Positions 52,222-59,938 of a stretch of DNA of 64,000 bases are shown in pieces. The stretch lies in NCBI RefSeq assembly GCF_000212735.1, contig NC_015510.1, positions 434,001 through 498,000 of the forward strand, written 5' to 3'. The notes under the pieces were generated by a model. The model worked only from the letters and a program-made list of their open reading frames with translations, made no database searches and was not told the DNA's origin. Position 1 is the stretch's first letter. Each line of letters begins with the position of its first letter. The stretch is from Haliscomenobacter hydrossis DSM 1100 (GTDB taxonomy: Bacteria > Bacteroidota > Bacteroidia > Chitinophagales > Saprospiraceae). The position numbers and the translations under genes were made by a program.

Positions 52222-53409
52222 ATGAAACCAACTATCCTTTTTCTCTGCACACTATTCAGCTGCTCTCTCCTAGCGCAAGACCCACTTTACCGCATGAGCA
52301 CCGACAAGCCGCGTTGGGCTACCTTTGAAAATCCCAAAGCAGCAACTGGTGTGGGTGGGATGGAAAACAAAACGGCCAAAGGTCACGCTTACGAACCCAT
52401 CAAAGCTGGTGAGGTCAAAACCCTGCTATCGGTTACGGGGATGGGCATTGTGCAGCGCATTTGGCTTACTTTTAACGACCGCAGCTCGGCGATGATGCGG
52501 GCCTTGCGCATCGACATGTATTGGGACGGTGCCACTCAGCCCGCAGTGTCTGCCCCCATCGGCGATTTTTTTGGCATCTCCCACGGTCAAATCATGCCCT
52601 TTGAAAACGCGCTGTTTTCCAGCCCCGAAGGCCGTTCTTTCAATTGCCGGATACCCATGCCTTTCCGCAAAGGTGCCCGGATAACCGTAACCAATGAATC
52701 GGATAAAGAATTGGGCTTGTTCTTTTACGATGTCGACTTTCAACGGGTAACGGCCTTGCCGCCCGATGCCTTGTATTTCCATGCCCACTGGCGGCGCGAA
52801 CACAAAACCGAGTTGGCCAAAGATTTTAACATGCTACCCGAAGTAACGGGTAAGGGCCGTTTCCTGGGGGTCAACGTTGGACTGATCACGGCAGCGGAAT
52901 ATGGTAAGAGCTGGTGGGGGGAAGGTGAGGTCAAAATTTACCTGGACGGCGACGGTCAATTCCCCACCATCGTGGGTACGGGTGCTGAAGATTACATCGG
53001 CTCCGGTTGGGGCCTGGGCAAGTTCATTCAATGGTACCAGGGTTGCCCGATAGCCAACGACAGCACCCGGCAGTGGTCGTTTTACCGTTTCCACATTCCT
53101 GACCCCATTTATTTTCAGCAAAAACTGCGGGCGACAATCCAGGTGCTCGGCGGTCATTCCCGCGATGATGTGCGCCGGATGCTCAAAGAGGGTACTGCCC
53201 TGATTCCGGTATCGCTGAGCCACGACAAAGGTTTCGTGCGTTTGTTTGAAGGCAATCCTCCCGCCCTGGATGCGGCTGATTTCCCAGATGGTTGGGTCAA
53301 TTTTTACCGTCAGGAAGACTATTGCGCAACGGCATATTTTTATCTGGACAAACCTGTGAACGGGCTTCCGGCGCTGGCAGCGGTGCAAGTGCGGACTAAA
53401 GGGATGTAG
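52222..53409 (+). CDS. Secreted DUF2961 / glycoside hydrolase family 172 protein
   Basis: A 395-residue protein with a signal peptide (TILFLCTLFSCSLLAQ). DUF2961 features include MGIVQRIWLTFND, YWDGATQPAVSAPIGDFFG, FNCRIPMPFRKGARITVTNES, GTGAEDYIGSGWGLG and FYRFHIPDPIYF, with acidic residues in the last two stretches as possible catalytic groups. From memory, DUF2961 proteins were shown to be glycosidases acting on alpha-fructofuranosides or D-arabinofuranosides and named GH172. Substrate here is unknown. No sus genes or other hydrolase genes are adjacent. Confidence 0.85.
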   Translation: MKPTILFLCTLFSCSLLAQDPLYRMSTDKPRWATFENPKAATGVGGMENKTAKGHAYEPIKAGEVKTLLSVTGMGIVQRIWLTFNDRSSAMMRALRIDMYWDGATQPAVSAPIGDFFGISHGQIMPFENALFSSPEGRSFNCRIPMPFRKGARITVTNESDKELGLFFYDVDFQRVTALPPDALYFHAHWRREHKTELAKDFNMLPEVTGKGRFLGVNVGLITAAEYGKSWWGEGEVKIYLDGDGQFPTIVGTGAEDYIGSGWGLGKFIQWYQGCPIANDSTRQWSFYRFHIPDPIYFQQKLRATIQVLGGHSRDDVRRMLKEGTALIPVSLSHDKGFVRLFEGNPPALDAADFPDGWVNFYRQEDYCATAYFYLDKPVNGLPALAAVQVRTKGM

Positions 53410-53451
53410 TGGGTATATTAGACTTGAGGTAACATCATCAATACCTATATT

Positions 53452-53982
53452 ATGAAAACAATGATCACCCTGGCAGCCCTTTTGCTGCTGACACTGACTG
53501 TTCATGCACAAATGGCCGACTCCATCAAAGTGCAGTTCGTTCGCGACTGGCAACGCGCCAAAGCCTACACCAAAGAATACCTCGACGCCATGCCCAAAGA
53601 CAAGTACAACTACCGCGCCCACGACAGCATCCGCACTTTTGGCCAACAAATGCTCCACCTCGCCCAAGCCAACGCGGGCCTCGTGGCCAATGGCACTGCC
53701 GCCAACCGCATCTGGATGGGCAAAAACCTGGAGCAAATTCCAAGCATCCAATCCGCCGACTCCGTTGCCCACTACGTCCTGACGAGCTACGATTATGCCA
53801 TCACTTCCATTTCCAACATGAATCCGGCTATTTTGAACGAGCGGGTCAAACGCGGCCCTTTTGACATTAGCCGCTACGCCTGGATATTGAAGGCTTTTGA
53901 GCACCAGACGCACCACCGGGGGCAGACGACAATTTATATTCGCTTGTTGGGGATTAAGCCGCCGAATGAGAAGTTGTTTTGA
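53452..53982 (+). CDS. Secreted DinB-superfamily protein
   Basis: A 176-residue protein starting MKTMITLAALLLLTLTVHAQ, a signal peptide. The rest is a four-helix bundle of the DinB/YfiT type, with metal-ligand histidines in MLHLAQAN and KAFEHQTHHRGQTTIYIRLLGI, the usual DinB final helix. DinB-family proteins are metal-binding, and many act in thiol transfer; the damage-inducible link is historical. An exported member is less usual, and its function is unknown. It lies 42 bp after the GH172 gene on the same strand, so the two may be co-transcribed. Confidence 0.82.
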   Translation: MKTMITLAALLLLTLTVHAQMADSIKVQFVRDWQRAKAYTKEYLDAMPKDKYNYRAHDSIRTFGQQMLHLAQANAGLVANGTAANRIWMGKNLEQIPSIQSADSVAHYVLTSYDYAITSISNMNPAILNERVKRGPFDISRYAWILKAFEHQTHHRGQTTIYIRLLGIKPPNEKLF

Positions 53983-54019
53983 GGGGGATGCTGCAGACTC
54001 GATGGGTTGTGTTAATCCG

Positions 54020-54219
54020 ACAAATCGCGTAGCGATGACCCATCTTGTAGCGGTGGGTTTCAACCCGCCGTCAATTGTATAACCTTGTCAATGGAGTGCC
54101 GTAGGTACGACGAATCGAGGCCAAAATAAACCGTACCTACGGCACGCCATTAAAAAACACGGGTCATTTCATCGGCGGGTTGAAACCCGCCGCTACAAGA
54201 TGGGTCGTCGCTACGCGAC
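54020..54219. repeat. Palindromic repeat element B, copy 2
   Basis: Same word order as copy 1 at 41256: TCGCGTAGCGATGACCCAT, TGTAGCGGTGGGTTTCAACC, GGAGTGCCGTAGGTACGAC, then their complements. It fills half of the 426-bp spacer 53983-54408. The rest (54220-54408) is ordinary sequence with no recognised gene. Confidence 0.9.
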
Positions 54220-54408
54220 TGGTTTTTGCGAAAATGAAAGCGTGTACGATGTTATTGGATATTGGTTTTTCGGCTTTTCTTAGCACTGATCGCGCCTACG
54301 CTCACAGGGATCGAGGCTTAAAAATACCACAAACCCGCCCCAACTCCCTCCATTCCATTAACCCAATAACCCAGCAGCCAACAAGCATCAAAATCCCCTC
54401 CCATCTGC

Positions 54409-55935
54409 TTATTGTTTTTTGGGGAGGGCTTGGACGTAGGGGACGAGGCAGGCAGCGATGAGGCCGATGAGTTGGGCGCCGTAGAAGGCAGTATCTCTGG
54501 GAGAACCAAACTGACTTAAAGTTTCATTATCACCATAATTCAATGCTCCAAACAGTGTTAAGGCCAACCCCAAAAACACCATATTTGTACAAATTTTGAA
54601 ATAGCGATATTGCTTTTTTTTGAACAATATCCAAACCAATCCCCCTAAACCTATAATTGGCAGAATCAGATATGCTCCAATGTTGAGTATTTTGGAAAAT
54701 TGCACTTTTTCTCCTGCATGGGTAATCTCAAAAAAAGACAAAGCAAACCATGCTAAAAAAGCGACAATTCCAACTTGCAAAAGGTCACGTAGGGACAAAA
54801 ATGGAATAAAAAAAAAGATAGACACTAAAAACAGCAAAAAATACCCAATCCGAAAAAAATGCCACCAAAAAATCTTTTCTTTTAAAAATTGCTGCGCATG
54901 GGTTACACTTCTGACCCCATCTTCAATTTGATTGGGTAAACTTCGGTTAATGACCAATGGATTTTTTGAAAAAGTATCTTGTTTGTTGGAAATTCCATAA
55001 TGCAAAGCCAAAGCATCAATTTTTTTGAATTTTTCTTTATCAAAAAGGGCTGAATAAACTGACCGATACGGCAGATCCGACAGATCCGACAGACCCAACA
55101 GATACGACGGATCCGACCGATCCAACAGATACGACAGATACGACCGATACGACCGATACGACAGATCCGACAGATACGACAGATACGACAGATACGACAG
55201 ATACGACAGTGGCGACAGAAACGACAGATACGACAGAGGCGACCGATACGACCGATACGACCGATACGACAGATCTGATAGACTGATGCCCTCAAATAAT
55301 TTAAACCAATAAACTGTATCAATCTTGTAACGATGGTTTAGTATCTCTCCCTCATTGAACCATCTTTTTTTTAAGGCTTGTTCTCTAATTTGAAAAAAAT
55401 GGAACGTATCTAGGGGTATATTAAAGGACGTATCCTGAGGCAAAAGCATCATCCCATAAGGATAAATGCCACTTTTTTCAATTGTGGCCAAATCATCTGG
55501 ATTCATCCAAACTTTAGCTACCATAACAATAGTTCCAATCCGAAAAGCACTAGCGGTCACACCAATCAACAGCCAAAAACATCCAGCATAAATGAGCAAG
55601 GTCAACAACGTATGTTTCAATCGATAAAAAGGAAAACCAGCCTGAAACTGTCGATTCACCCATAACAAAGCACAAACCAGCACCATTACCAAGGGATAAA
55701 TGTATAAATTATCGTACCCAAGCTCAATCGGCTTAATCGGATCAACTACCCAATTCTCCCCATCCTTATGCACCGGATACAAAAATCCCATCCCAAACAA
55801 CAACACAGCCCCCAGCAAAGCATAAAACAACACAAAATGCGCCCCAGTATTCCAAAACACCGGATAGCGCTCCAACAGCACCCTATCCCACCTACGCAAA
55901 AATCCCGGAACCAGCCATTTATAAATGCTCTTCAT
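54409..55935 (-). CDS. Polytopic membrane protein with a tripeptide-repeat loop
   Basis: A 508-residue protein of no family I recognise. Hydrophobic segments lie at about 33-53, 78-94, 108-132, 362-380, 386-402, 415-437, 448-465 and 486-503. Between the third and fourth is a loop of about 230 residues. Residues about 217-293 of that loop are a degenerate tandem repeat of Ser-Tyr-Arg, Ser-Tyr-Leu and Ser-Asp-Leu, encoded by a 9-bp minisatellite. The start overlaps the end of the upstream ABC ATPase gene by 17 bp, so the two products probably form one complex. Codons flanking the repeat are AT-rich compared with neighbouring genes. It could be an ABC permease of unusual form. Confidence 0.75.
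   Translation of the reverse strand: MKSIYKWLVPGFLRRWDRVLLERYPVFWNTGAHFVLFYALLGAVLLFGMGFLYPVHKDGENWVVDPIKPIELGYDNLYIYPLVMVLVCALLWVNRQFQAGFPFYRLKHTLLTLLIYAGCFWLLIGVTASAFRIGTIVMVAKVWMNPDDLATIEKSGIYPYGMMLLPQDTSFNIPLDTFHFFQIREQALKKRWFNEGEILNHRYKIDTVYWFKLFEGISLSDLSYRSYRSYRSPLSYLSFLSPLSYLSYLSYLSYLSDLSYRSYRSYLSYLLDRSDPSYLLGLSDLSDLPYRSVYSALFDKEKFKKIDALALHYGISNKQDTFSKNPLVINRSLPNQIEDGVRSVTHAQQFLKEKIFWWHFFRIGYFLLFLVSIFFFIPFLSLRDLLQVGIVAFLAWFALSFFEITHAGEKVQFSKILNIGAYLILPIIGLGGLVWILFKKKQYRYFKICTNMVFLGLALTLFGALNYGDNETLSQFGSPRDTAFYGAQLIGLIAACLVPYVQALPKKQ
55057..55287. repeat. 9-bp minisatellite inside the membrane-protein gene
   Basis: About 25 tandem copies of CGATACGAC or AGATACGAC (plus strand), with variants such as AGATCCGAC, AGTGGCGAC and AGAAACGAC. 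Because the unit is nine bases, changes in copy number keep the reading frame. Confidence 0.92.
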
Positions 55936-57316
55936 AAAATTTGGTTTTGACGGAGCGACTGATGTCGCGAAAATAACTCACGGGTATTTGTTTTGTAGCC
56001 AAAAAATGCAACAGTTCCTGTCCCGATATGTCCAATGGCGTGGAGATAAAGGAACTCATGCCGTTGTTCCAGAGCTTGAAATGGGGCAAACCTTCCAGCA
56101 AAGCACTGAGTTCCGCAAATGCCAGGGGCACACTGAATTCAAAAACATTCTCTGTACGCTCCTTGCCCCAATCACTCGTACGCCCCAAATGCTCCAATCG
56201 TCCATTGCGCATGAACAACATTTGATCGGCCACCGCTTCAATTTCGTGCAAGTGCTGCGAACTGACAATGATGGCAATGGGATGGCGCAGGCTGCTGGCC
56301 AGGTTTTTTAAAGCATTCAAAACGATCAATTGAGTTTTGACATCCAAAAAGGCCAGTGGTTCATCAATGATCAGCAATTGGGCGTTCCAGACCAGGGCTT
56401 TGGCCAGGGCAAAGCGCAACTTGTAGCCGCCGGATAGTTCTGCCCAGCTTTTATCAAGGTGGGCCACTAATCCCAAACGTTGGACGATGTAGGCAACGGC
56501 CTTTTGATTGTCTTCATCTTTAATGCCGTGTAATGCAGCTTCAAAGCGCAAGTTTTCCTCCAGTGAACCCAGCCAAACGGGTAAATCTTGCGGTACGTAA
56601 GCGATTTTGGTTTTTAGTTCCGGCCAAAAAAATTTGTTCCTGGGCGCAAATAAGGGGTATTGCAAAATACCACTGTCAGGCACCAAATCACCCGCCAAAA
56701 TGCGAAACAAAGTCGTTTTCCCCGTAGCGTTTTCACCTAACAAACCTGTTATTTCACCTAGACGCAATTCCAGATGATCTAATTCTAAGGTGAATCTACT
56801 TCCTGTATATTTTTTTGTAATCTTTTCTGCTTTAAGTGCAACCTCATTGGGCAATTTTAAGTCTGCGGCTAATTTTAACAATATTTCTTTTTTGGCTTGA
56901 CGAACCTGTATATCCTCGGCATCATTGTCTTTAATCATTTGGCCGATAATTTCTTTCAACTTTTTTAGAGCTTCATTCTTTTCTTCACCATTTTCCACTT
57001 TTTTCCATATTTCTCTGATTTTACTGTCATCAGTTGGTTTTTGAGCATTCAGTGGAATTAGGGAAAGTGTTTTAAGAATGCGATCTGCTATTTCGGCCTT
57101 CCCAGTTTGAATCTCTTCGAATTTTAGCCTACCACCTAGTTCAGCTTTGATAATTCCACTATATGAACTTTTAATTTTTACGGCATCACTAGATAATAGC
57201 GGGTAAAAATCGCGGGTAAAATCAATCAAACGATTCAATGCCGAATCGAAGATTGCATTGGAAACGAACTCTATAATTTCGTCCCTCCTCTGGAGTATGT
57301 CGTTTGCCGGAATCAA
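55919..57316 (-). CDS. ABC transporter ATP-binding protein with N-terminal EAD11-like extension
   Basis: A 465-residue protein. Residues about 160-360 are an ABC ATPase: Walker A GENATGKT (194-201), Q-loop AYVPQDLP, signature LSGGYKLR (294-301), Walker B LLIIDEP (314-320) and the switch His in SSQH. The first 157 residues are an extra helical part; residues 11-90 (EIIEFVSNAIFDSALNRLID, then IKSSYSGIIKAE, GGRLKFEEIQ and EIADRILKTLSLI) resemble effector-associated domain 11. Residues 91-157 are charged helices. The only start in frame is a TTG, and the extension is clearly more AT-rich than the ATPase part, as if the gene were a chimera. It overlaps the membrane-protein gene by 17 bp. Confidence 0.8.
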   Translation of the reverse strand: MIPANDILQRRDEIIEFVSNAIFDSALNRLIDFTRDFYPLLSSDAVKIKSSYSGIIKAELGGRLKFEEIQTGKAEIADRILKTLSLIPLNAQKPTDDSKIREIWKKVENGEEKNEALKKLKEIIGQMIKDNDAEDIQVRQAKKEILLKLAADLKLPNEVALKAEKITKKYTGSRFTLELDHLELRLGEITGLLGENATGKTTLFRILAGDLVPDSGILQYPLFAPRNKFFWPELKTKIAYVPQDLPVWLGSLEENLRFEAALHGIKDEDNQKAVAYIVQRLGLVAHLDKSWAELSGGYKLRFALAKALVWNAQLLIIDEPLAFLDVKTQLIVLNALKNLASSLRHPIAIIVSSQHLHEIEAVADQMLFMRNGRLEHLGRTSDWGKERTENVFEFSVPLAFAELSALLEGLPHFKLWNNGMSSFISTPLDISGQELLHFLATKQIPVSYFRDISRSVKTKFYEEHL

Positions 57317-57893
57317 ATTGGGTGGGTACTGGGTTTATGGTGAATAAATTTAATGCCCTGATTTTTAATTCATTGGATTATATGAATGCGTTTTTTCTAT
57401 TTTTGGTGATGTATGATTTTATTTGTCGATGTGCAATATAAAGGATTCTTAGTTTTCTTGAGTTGCTTGGGTGCTGAAAAAAGAAAAAAACCTATACATC
57501 AGCTTGTTTTTTCACCACCTTAGAAACCGTAGACACCTAAGTGGCACCTAAAGACGCACATAACTCAGGTTCGTTGAAAGGTACAGTGAGCATGTATAGC
57601 TTCAATCCATTTAGCCACAGATTTTTTTACTGCAGAGTGAAAGGAGTAGACGCAGAGTTGCACGGAGTTTTTAGGCTAGGCCACCTGCGATGGCAAAGAG
57701 TACTCAGAGGCCGCATTGGATGGAGGTAGTACGAAACTATCAAATTTTAATCGTACCCGAACTCCAGCCACCACAGGTGGCAAACTCCTTAAAACTAAAA
57801 AAACTCCGCGAAACTCTGCGTCTACTCCGTTCACTCTGCGGTAAAAAATGCATTATATGAGCCAATAAATTATGCAAGAAGCTCAATTTCCCC
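57317..57893. other. 577-bp spacer upstream of the EAD11-ABC gene
   Basis: The part 57317-57610 is AT-rich and holds a 34-codon open frame at 57339 on the plus strand (MVNKFNALIFNS...) without recognisable features. The part 57622-57850 is palindromic repeat L. No promoter close to consensus was seen for the ABC gene. Confidence 0.5.
57622..57850. repeat. Palindromic repeat L
   Basis: Arms GCAGAGTGAAAGGAGTAGAC and GTCTACTCCGTTCACTCTGC, extended by GCAGAGTT...GGAGTTTTTAG words on each side, with an inner CCACCTG...CAGGTGG pair. Confidence 0.88.
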
Positions 57894-59060
57894 CTACCCC
57901 ACTTTCAAATCAACCACCGGATATTCCTTATACCCTACTGACAGCACCCGCATCACCTGCTCCGCCACAAAGCGCAAATTCTCCTCCGTACTCGCCAGCG
58001 CGTCGTCAAAAATCTGCACCTTGCGCCCGATGGCAAAAGCAGCCTTCAGACCAATCAAATCCAGAAAAGTTTGATCCGCATCGACGGCACCGCAGAGCGC
58101 AATCGTGGGTACCCCGTGCTGCGTAGCCCGCGTACAAATGCCCCGAATCAATTTACCACCTAAAGTTTGACTATCCAGACGGCCTTCACCGGTGAACACC
58201 AAATCCGCGCCTTCCAGCGCCGCATCAAAATTGGTCAGGTTCATTACCGCGTCGATGCCAGGGAACAATTGGCCTTTGAGAAAAGCCAGACAAGCCGCCC
58301 CCATACCTCCGGCAGCGCCAGCACCCGGAGGCGAGGCAAAATCCTGTCCAAAGGTTTTTTTCAAGAGTCCGCCAAATTGTTGCAGTCCCAAATCCAGACG
58401 CTCGACCATCGACGCATTCGCCCCTTTTTGGGGACCAAACACATAGGCCGCGCCCATTTTGCCGTAGAGGGGATTTTTGACATCACACAGCACCTCAAAC
58501 CGGGTTTCGGCCAGCGCGGGATGCGCATTGCCAATTTCTATTTTTTCAATGGCAATCAAAGATTCGCCACGCGGCAACAATTCTTTGCCTTTCGCTGTGT
58601 GAAATTCGAAACCCAAGGCCGCCGCCATACCCATACCCGCATCGTTGGTCGCGCTGCCACCGAGGCCAAGCAGGATGTGCCGCACCCCGCTATCCAGGGC
58701 GTGCGCAATCATCTGGCCCGTGCCGTACGTACTGGTCAGCATGGGGTTGCGCTCTTCCTCGCTCAGGCGTTGCAACCCCGAAGCTTGCGCCATTTCGATG
58801 AAGGCTTTGTCGCCGTTGGCGGAAAGGATATAGGTGCATTGGACGTCACGGCCCAAGGGGTCGTAGGCATTCAGGTGTACGGGAATACCGCCCAGGTGAT
58901 GGGCAAATACTTCAGCCAGTCCCTCTCCCCCATCGGTCAGGGGAAAAATGACCACTTCAGCGTCGGGTTGTACTTGTTTGACACCGTCGGCAATGGCAGC
59001 GCAAACTTGTTGGGCGGGTAGGGCGTCTTTGAAACTATCGGCGGCGATGAGGATTTTCAT
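57894..59060 (-). CDS. glxK: Glycerate kinase
   Basis: A 388-residue protein beginning MKILIAADSFKDALPAQQVC, of the usual length for GlxK/GarK-type glycerate 2-kinases. Signature stretches are VIFPLTDGGEGLAEV, STYGTGQMIAHALDSG, ILLGLGGSATNDAGMGMAAALG, PPGAGAAGGMGAA and ADLVFTGEGRLDSQTLGGK. It phosphorylates D-glycerate with ATP, feeding glycolysis. The family M repeat directly abuts its ATG with no spacer, so the whole near leader is repeat sequence. It is downstream of marR on the same strand. Confidence 0.93.
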   Translation of the reverse strand: MKILIAADSFKDALPAQQVCAAIADGVKQVQPDAEVVIFPLTDGGEGLAEVFAHHLGGIPVHLNAYDPLGRDVQCTYILSANGDKAFIEMAQASGLQRLSEEERNPMLTSTYGTGQMIAHALDSGVRHILLGLGGSATNDAGMGMAAALGFEFHTAKGKELLPRGESLIAIEKIEIGNAHPALAETRFEVLCDVKNPLYGKMGAAYVFGPQKGANASMVERLDLGLQQFGGLLKKTFGQDFASPPGAGAAGGMGAACLAFLKGQLFPGIDAVMNLTNFDAALEGADLVFTGEGRLDSQTLGGKLIRGICTRATQHGVPTIALCGAVDADQTFLDLIGLKAAFAIGRKVQIFDDALASTEENLRFVAEQVMRVLSVGYKEYPVVDLKVG

Positions 59061-59190
59061 GGGTTGAGGGTTTGAGGGTTCGGGAGTTCGAGGGTTCGGG
59101 GTTCGAGGGTTCGGGGGTTCGGGGGTTCGGGGGTTGGAAGCAGCATTGTGTGCAACCCACGAACCCCCGAACTTCGAACCCTCAAACCCT
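59061..59190. repeat. GGTTCGGGG palindromic repeat (family M), copy 7
   Basis: The longest G-rich arm in the window, with more than eight runs of three to five G spaced by TTC or TTCGA, then the C-rich arm. It starts at the glxK ATG and ends in the marR stop codon (59189-59191). Confidence 0.9.
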
Positions 59191-59839
59191 ATGCCCCTAA
59201 GATATGCTTCTCCATGATCTTCTCCAAATCCTCCCCGTATTCATTGTCCCAGATCGGTTGGTGGAAGGCCATGAGTTTGCGTAATTTATTCAGTACCACT
59301 TGTTTTTCTGCTTCGGTCAAATTGCCCACTACGATGCGGTTGACCTTTTGGATATTTTGCATGGCGCTAAAAAACACCGCTTTGCCCGCAGCAGTGATGG
59401 ATACCCGGCGGGAACGGCCGTCTTCCGGGTTGTCGTAATCTTCGATAAAACCATTGCGCAACAGGCGGCGGATGACCTCCATGCCGGGCGAAAACTCCAA
59501 CATGTTCAGGGCAATGAGGTCGGTTTTGCGCAGGTCGCCCTGGTCAACCAAAGTGGCCAGAAAGGTAAAATCGTGCATCCCTTTCAACTCCGAGTCTTTG
59601 AGCGCCGTTTTAATGTAGTGTTTGGCGTGGGCATTGAGGCCACCGATGCTCATGGCAATGTGCACATCAATGTTTTCGGGGTAATCGTCCCAGCGGGTGC
59701 GGGGGATTTCCGCTTCCTCCTGGGCACCACGCTGACGCTGGTACAACCATTCGGAAAAGGCCGTAAGATCCTTGTTCCCGGTTTCCTGCTCAAAATCCTC
59801 CAGCAGTCCAATCACTTGTTTCAGCAGATCGTAAGACAT
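59189..59839 (-). CDS. MarR-family transcriptional regulator
   Basis: A 216-residue protein with a winged helix domain (about 80-190): FLATLVDQGDLRKTDLIALNM, the recognition helix region SPGMEVIRRLLRNGFIEDYDNPEDGRSRRVSITAAGK with the typical wing DGRSRRV, then dimerising helices. The first 70 residues (DLLKQVIGLLEDFEQETG) extend the dimer interface. MarR proteins answer to small ligands and usually repress adjacent genes; the divergent TonB-dependent receptor and the downstream glycerate kinase are candidate targets by position. A TAATTTTG element lies 19 bp before the start. Confidence 0.9.
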   Translation of the reverse strand: MSYDLLKQVIGLLEDFEQETGNKDLTAFSEWLYQRQRGAQEEAEIPRTRWDDYPENIDVHIAMSIGGLNAHAKHYIKTALKDSELKGMHDFTFLATLVDQGDLRKTDLIALNMLEFSPGMEVIRRLLRNGFIEDYDNPEDGRSRRVSITAAGKAVFFSAMQNIQKVNRIVVGNLTEAEKQVVLNKLRKLMAFHQPIWDNEYGEDLEKIMEKHILGA

Positions 59840-59858
59840 GGTGATAAAAAATTTTGGT

Positions 59859-59866
59859 CAAAATTA
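59859..59866 (-). promoter_or_regulatory. -7 promoter element of marR
   Basis: TAATTTTG on the minus strand, 19 bp before the marR ATG. Confidence 0.5.
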
Positions 59867-59938
59867 GAACAATTTTTCCCTGCTTGAGTTTACAGCTTGT
59901 CATTTAAACACAGAAAAAAACTGTGAAAAAATTATAAA

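Noticed and set aside
55057-55287. CRISPR array
   Set aside because: Units are nine bases in direct tandem without spacers, and the tract lies inside an open reading frame.
57339-57443. 34-codon open frame on the plus strand
   Set aside because: Too short, no recognisable features or promoter, and it lies in an AT-rich spacer.
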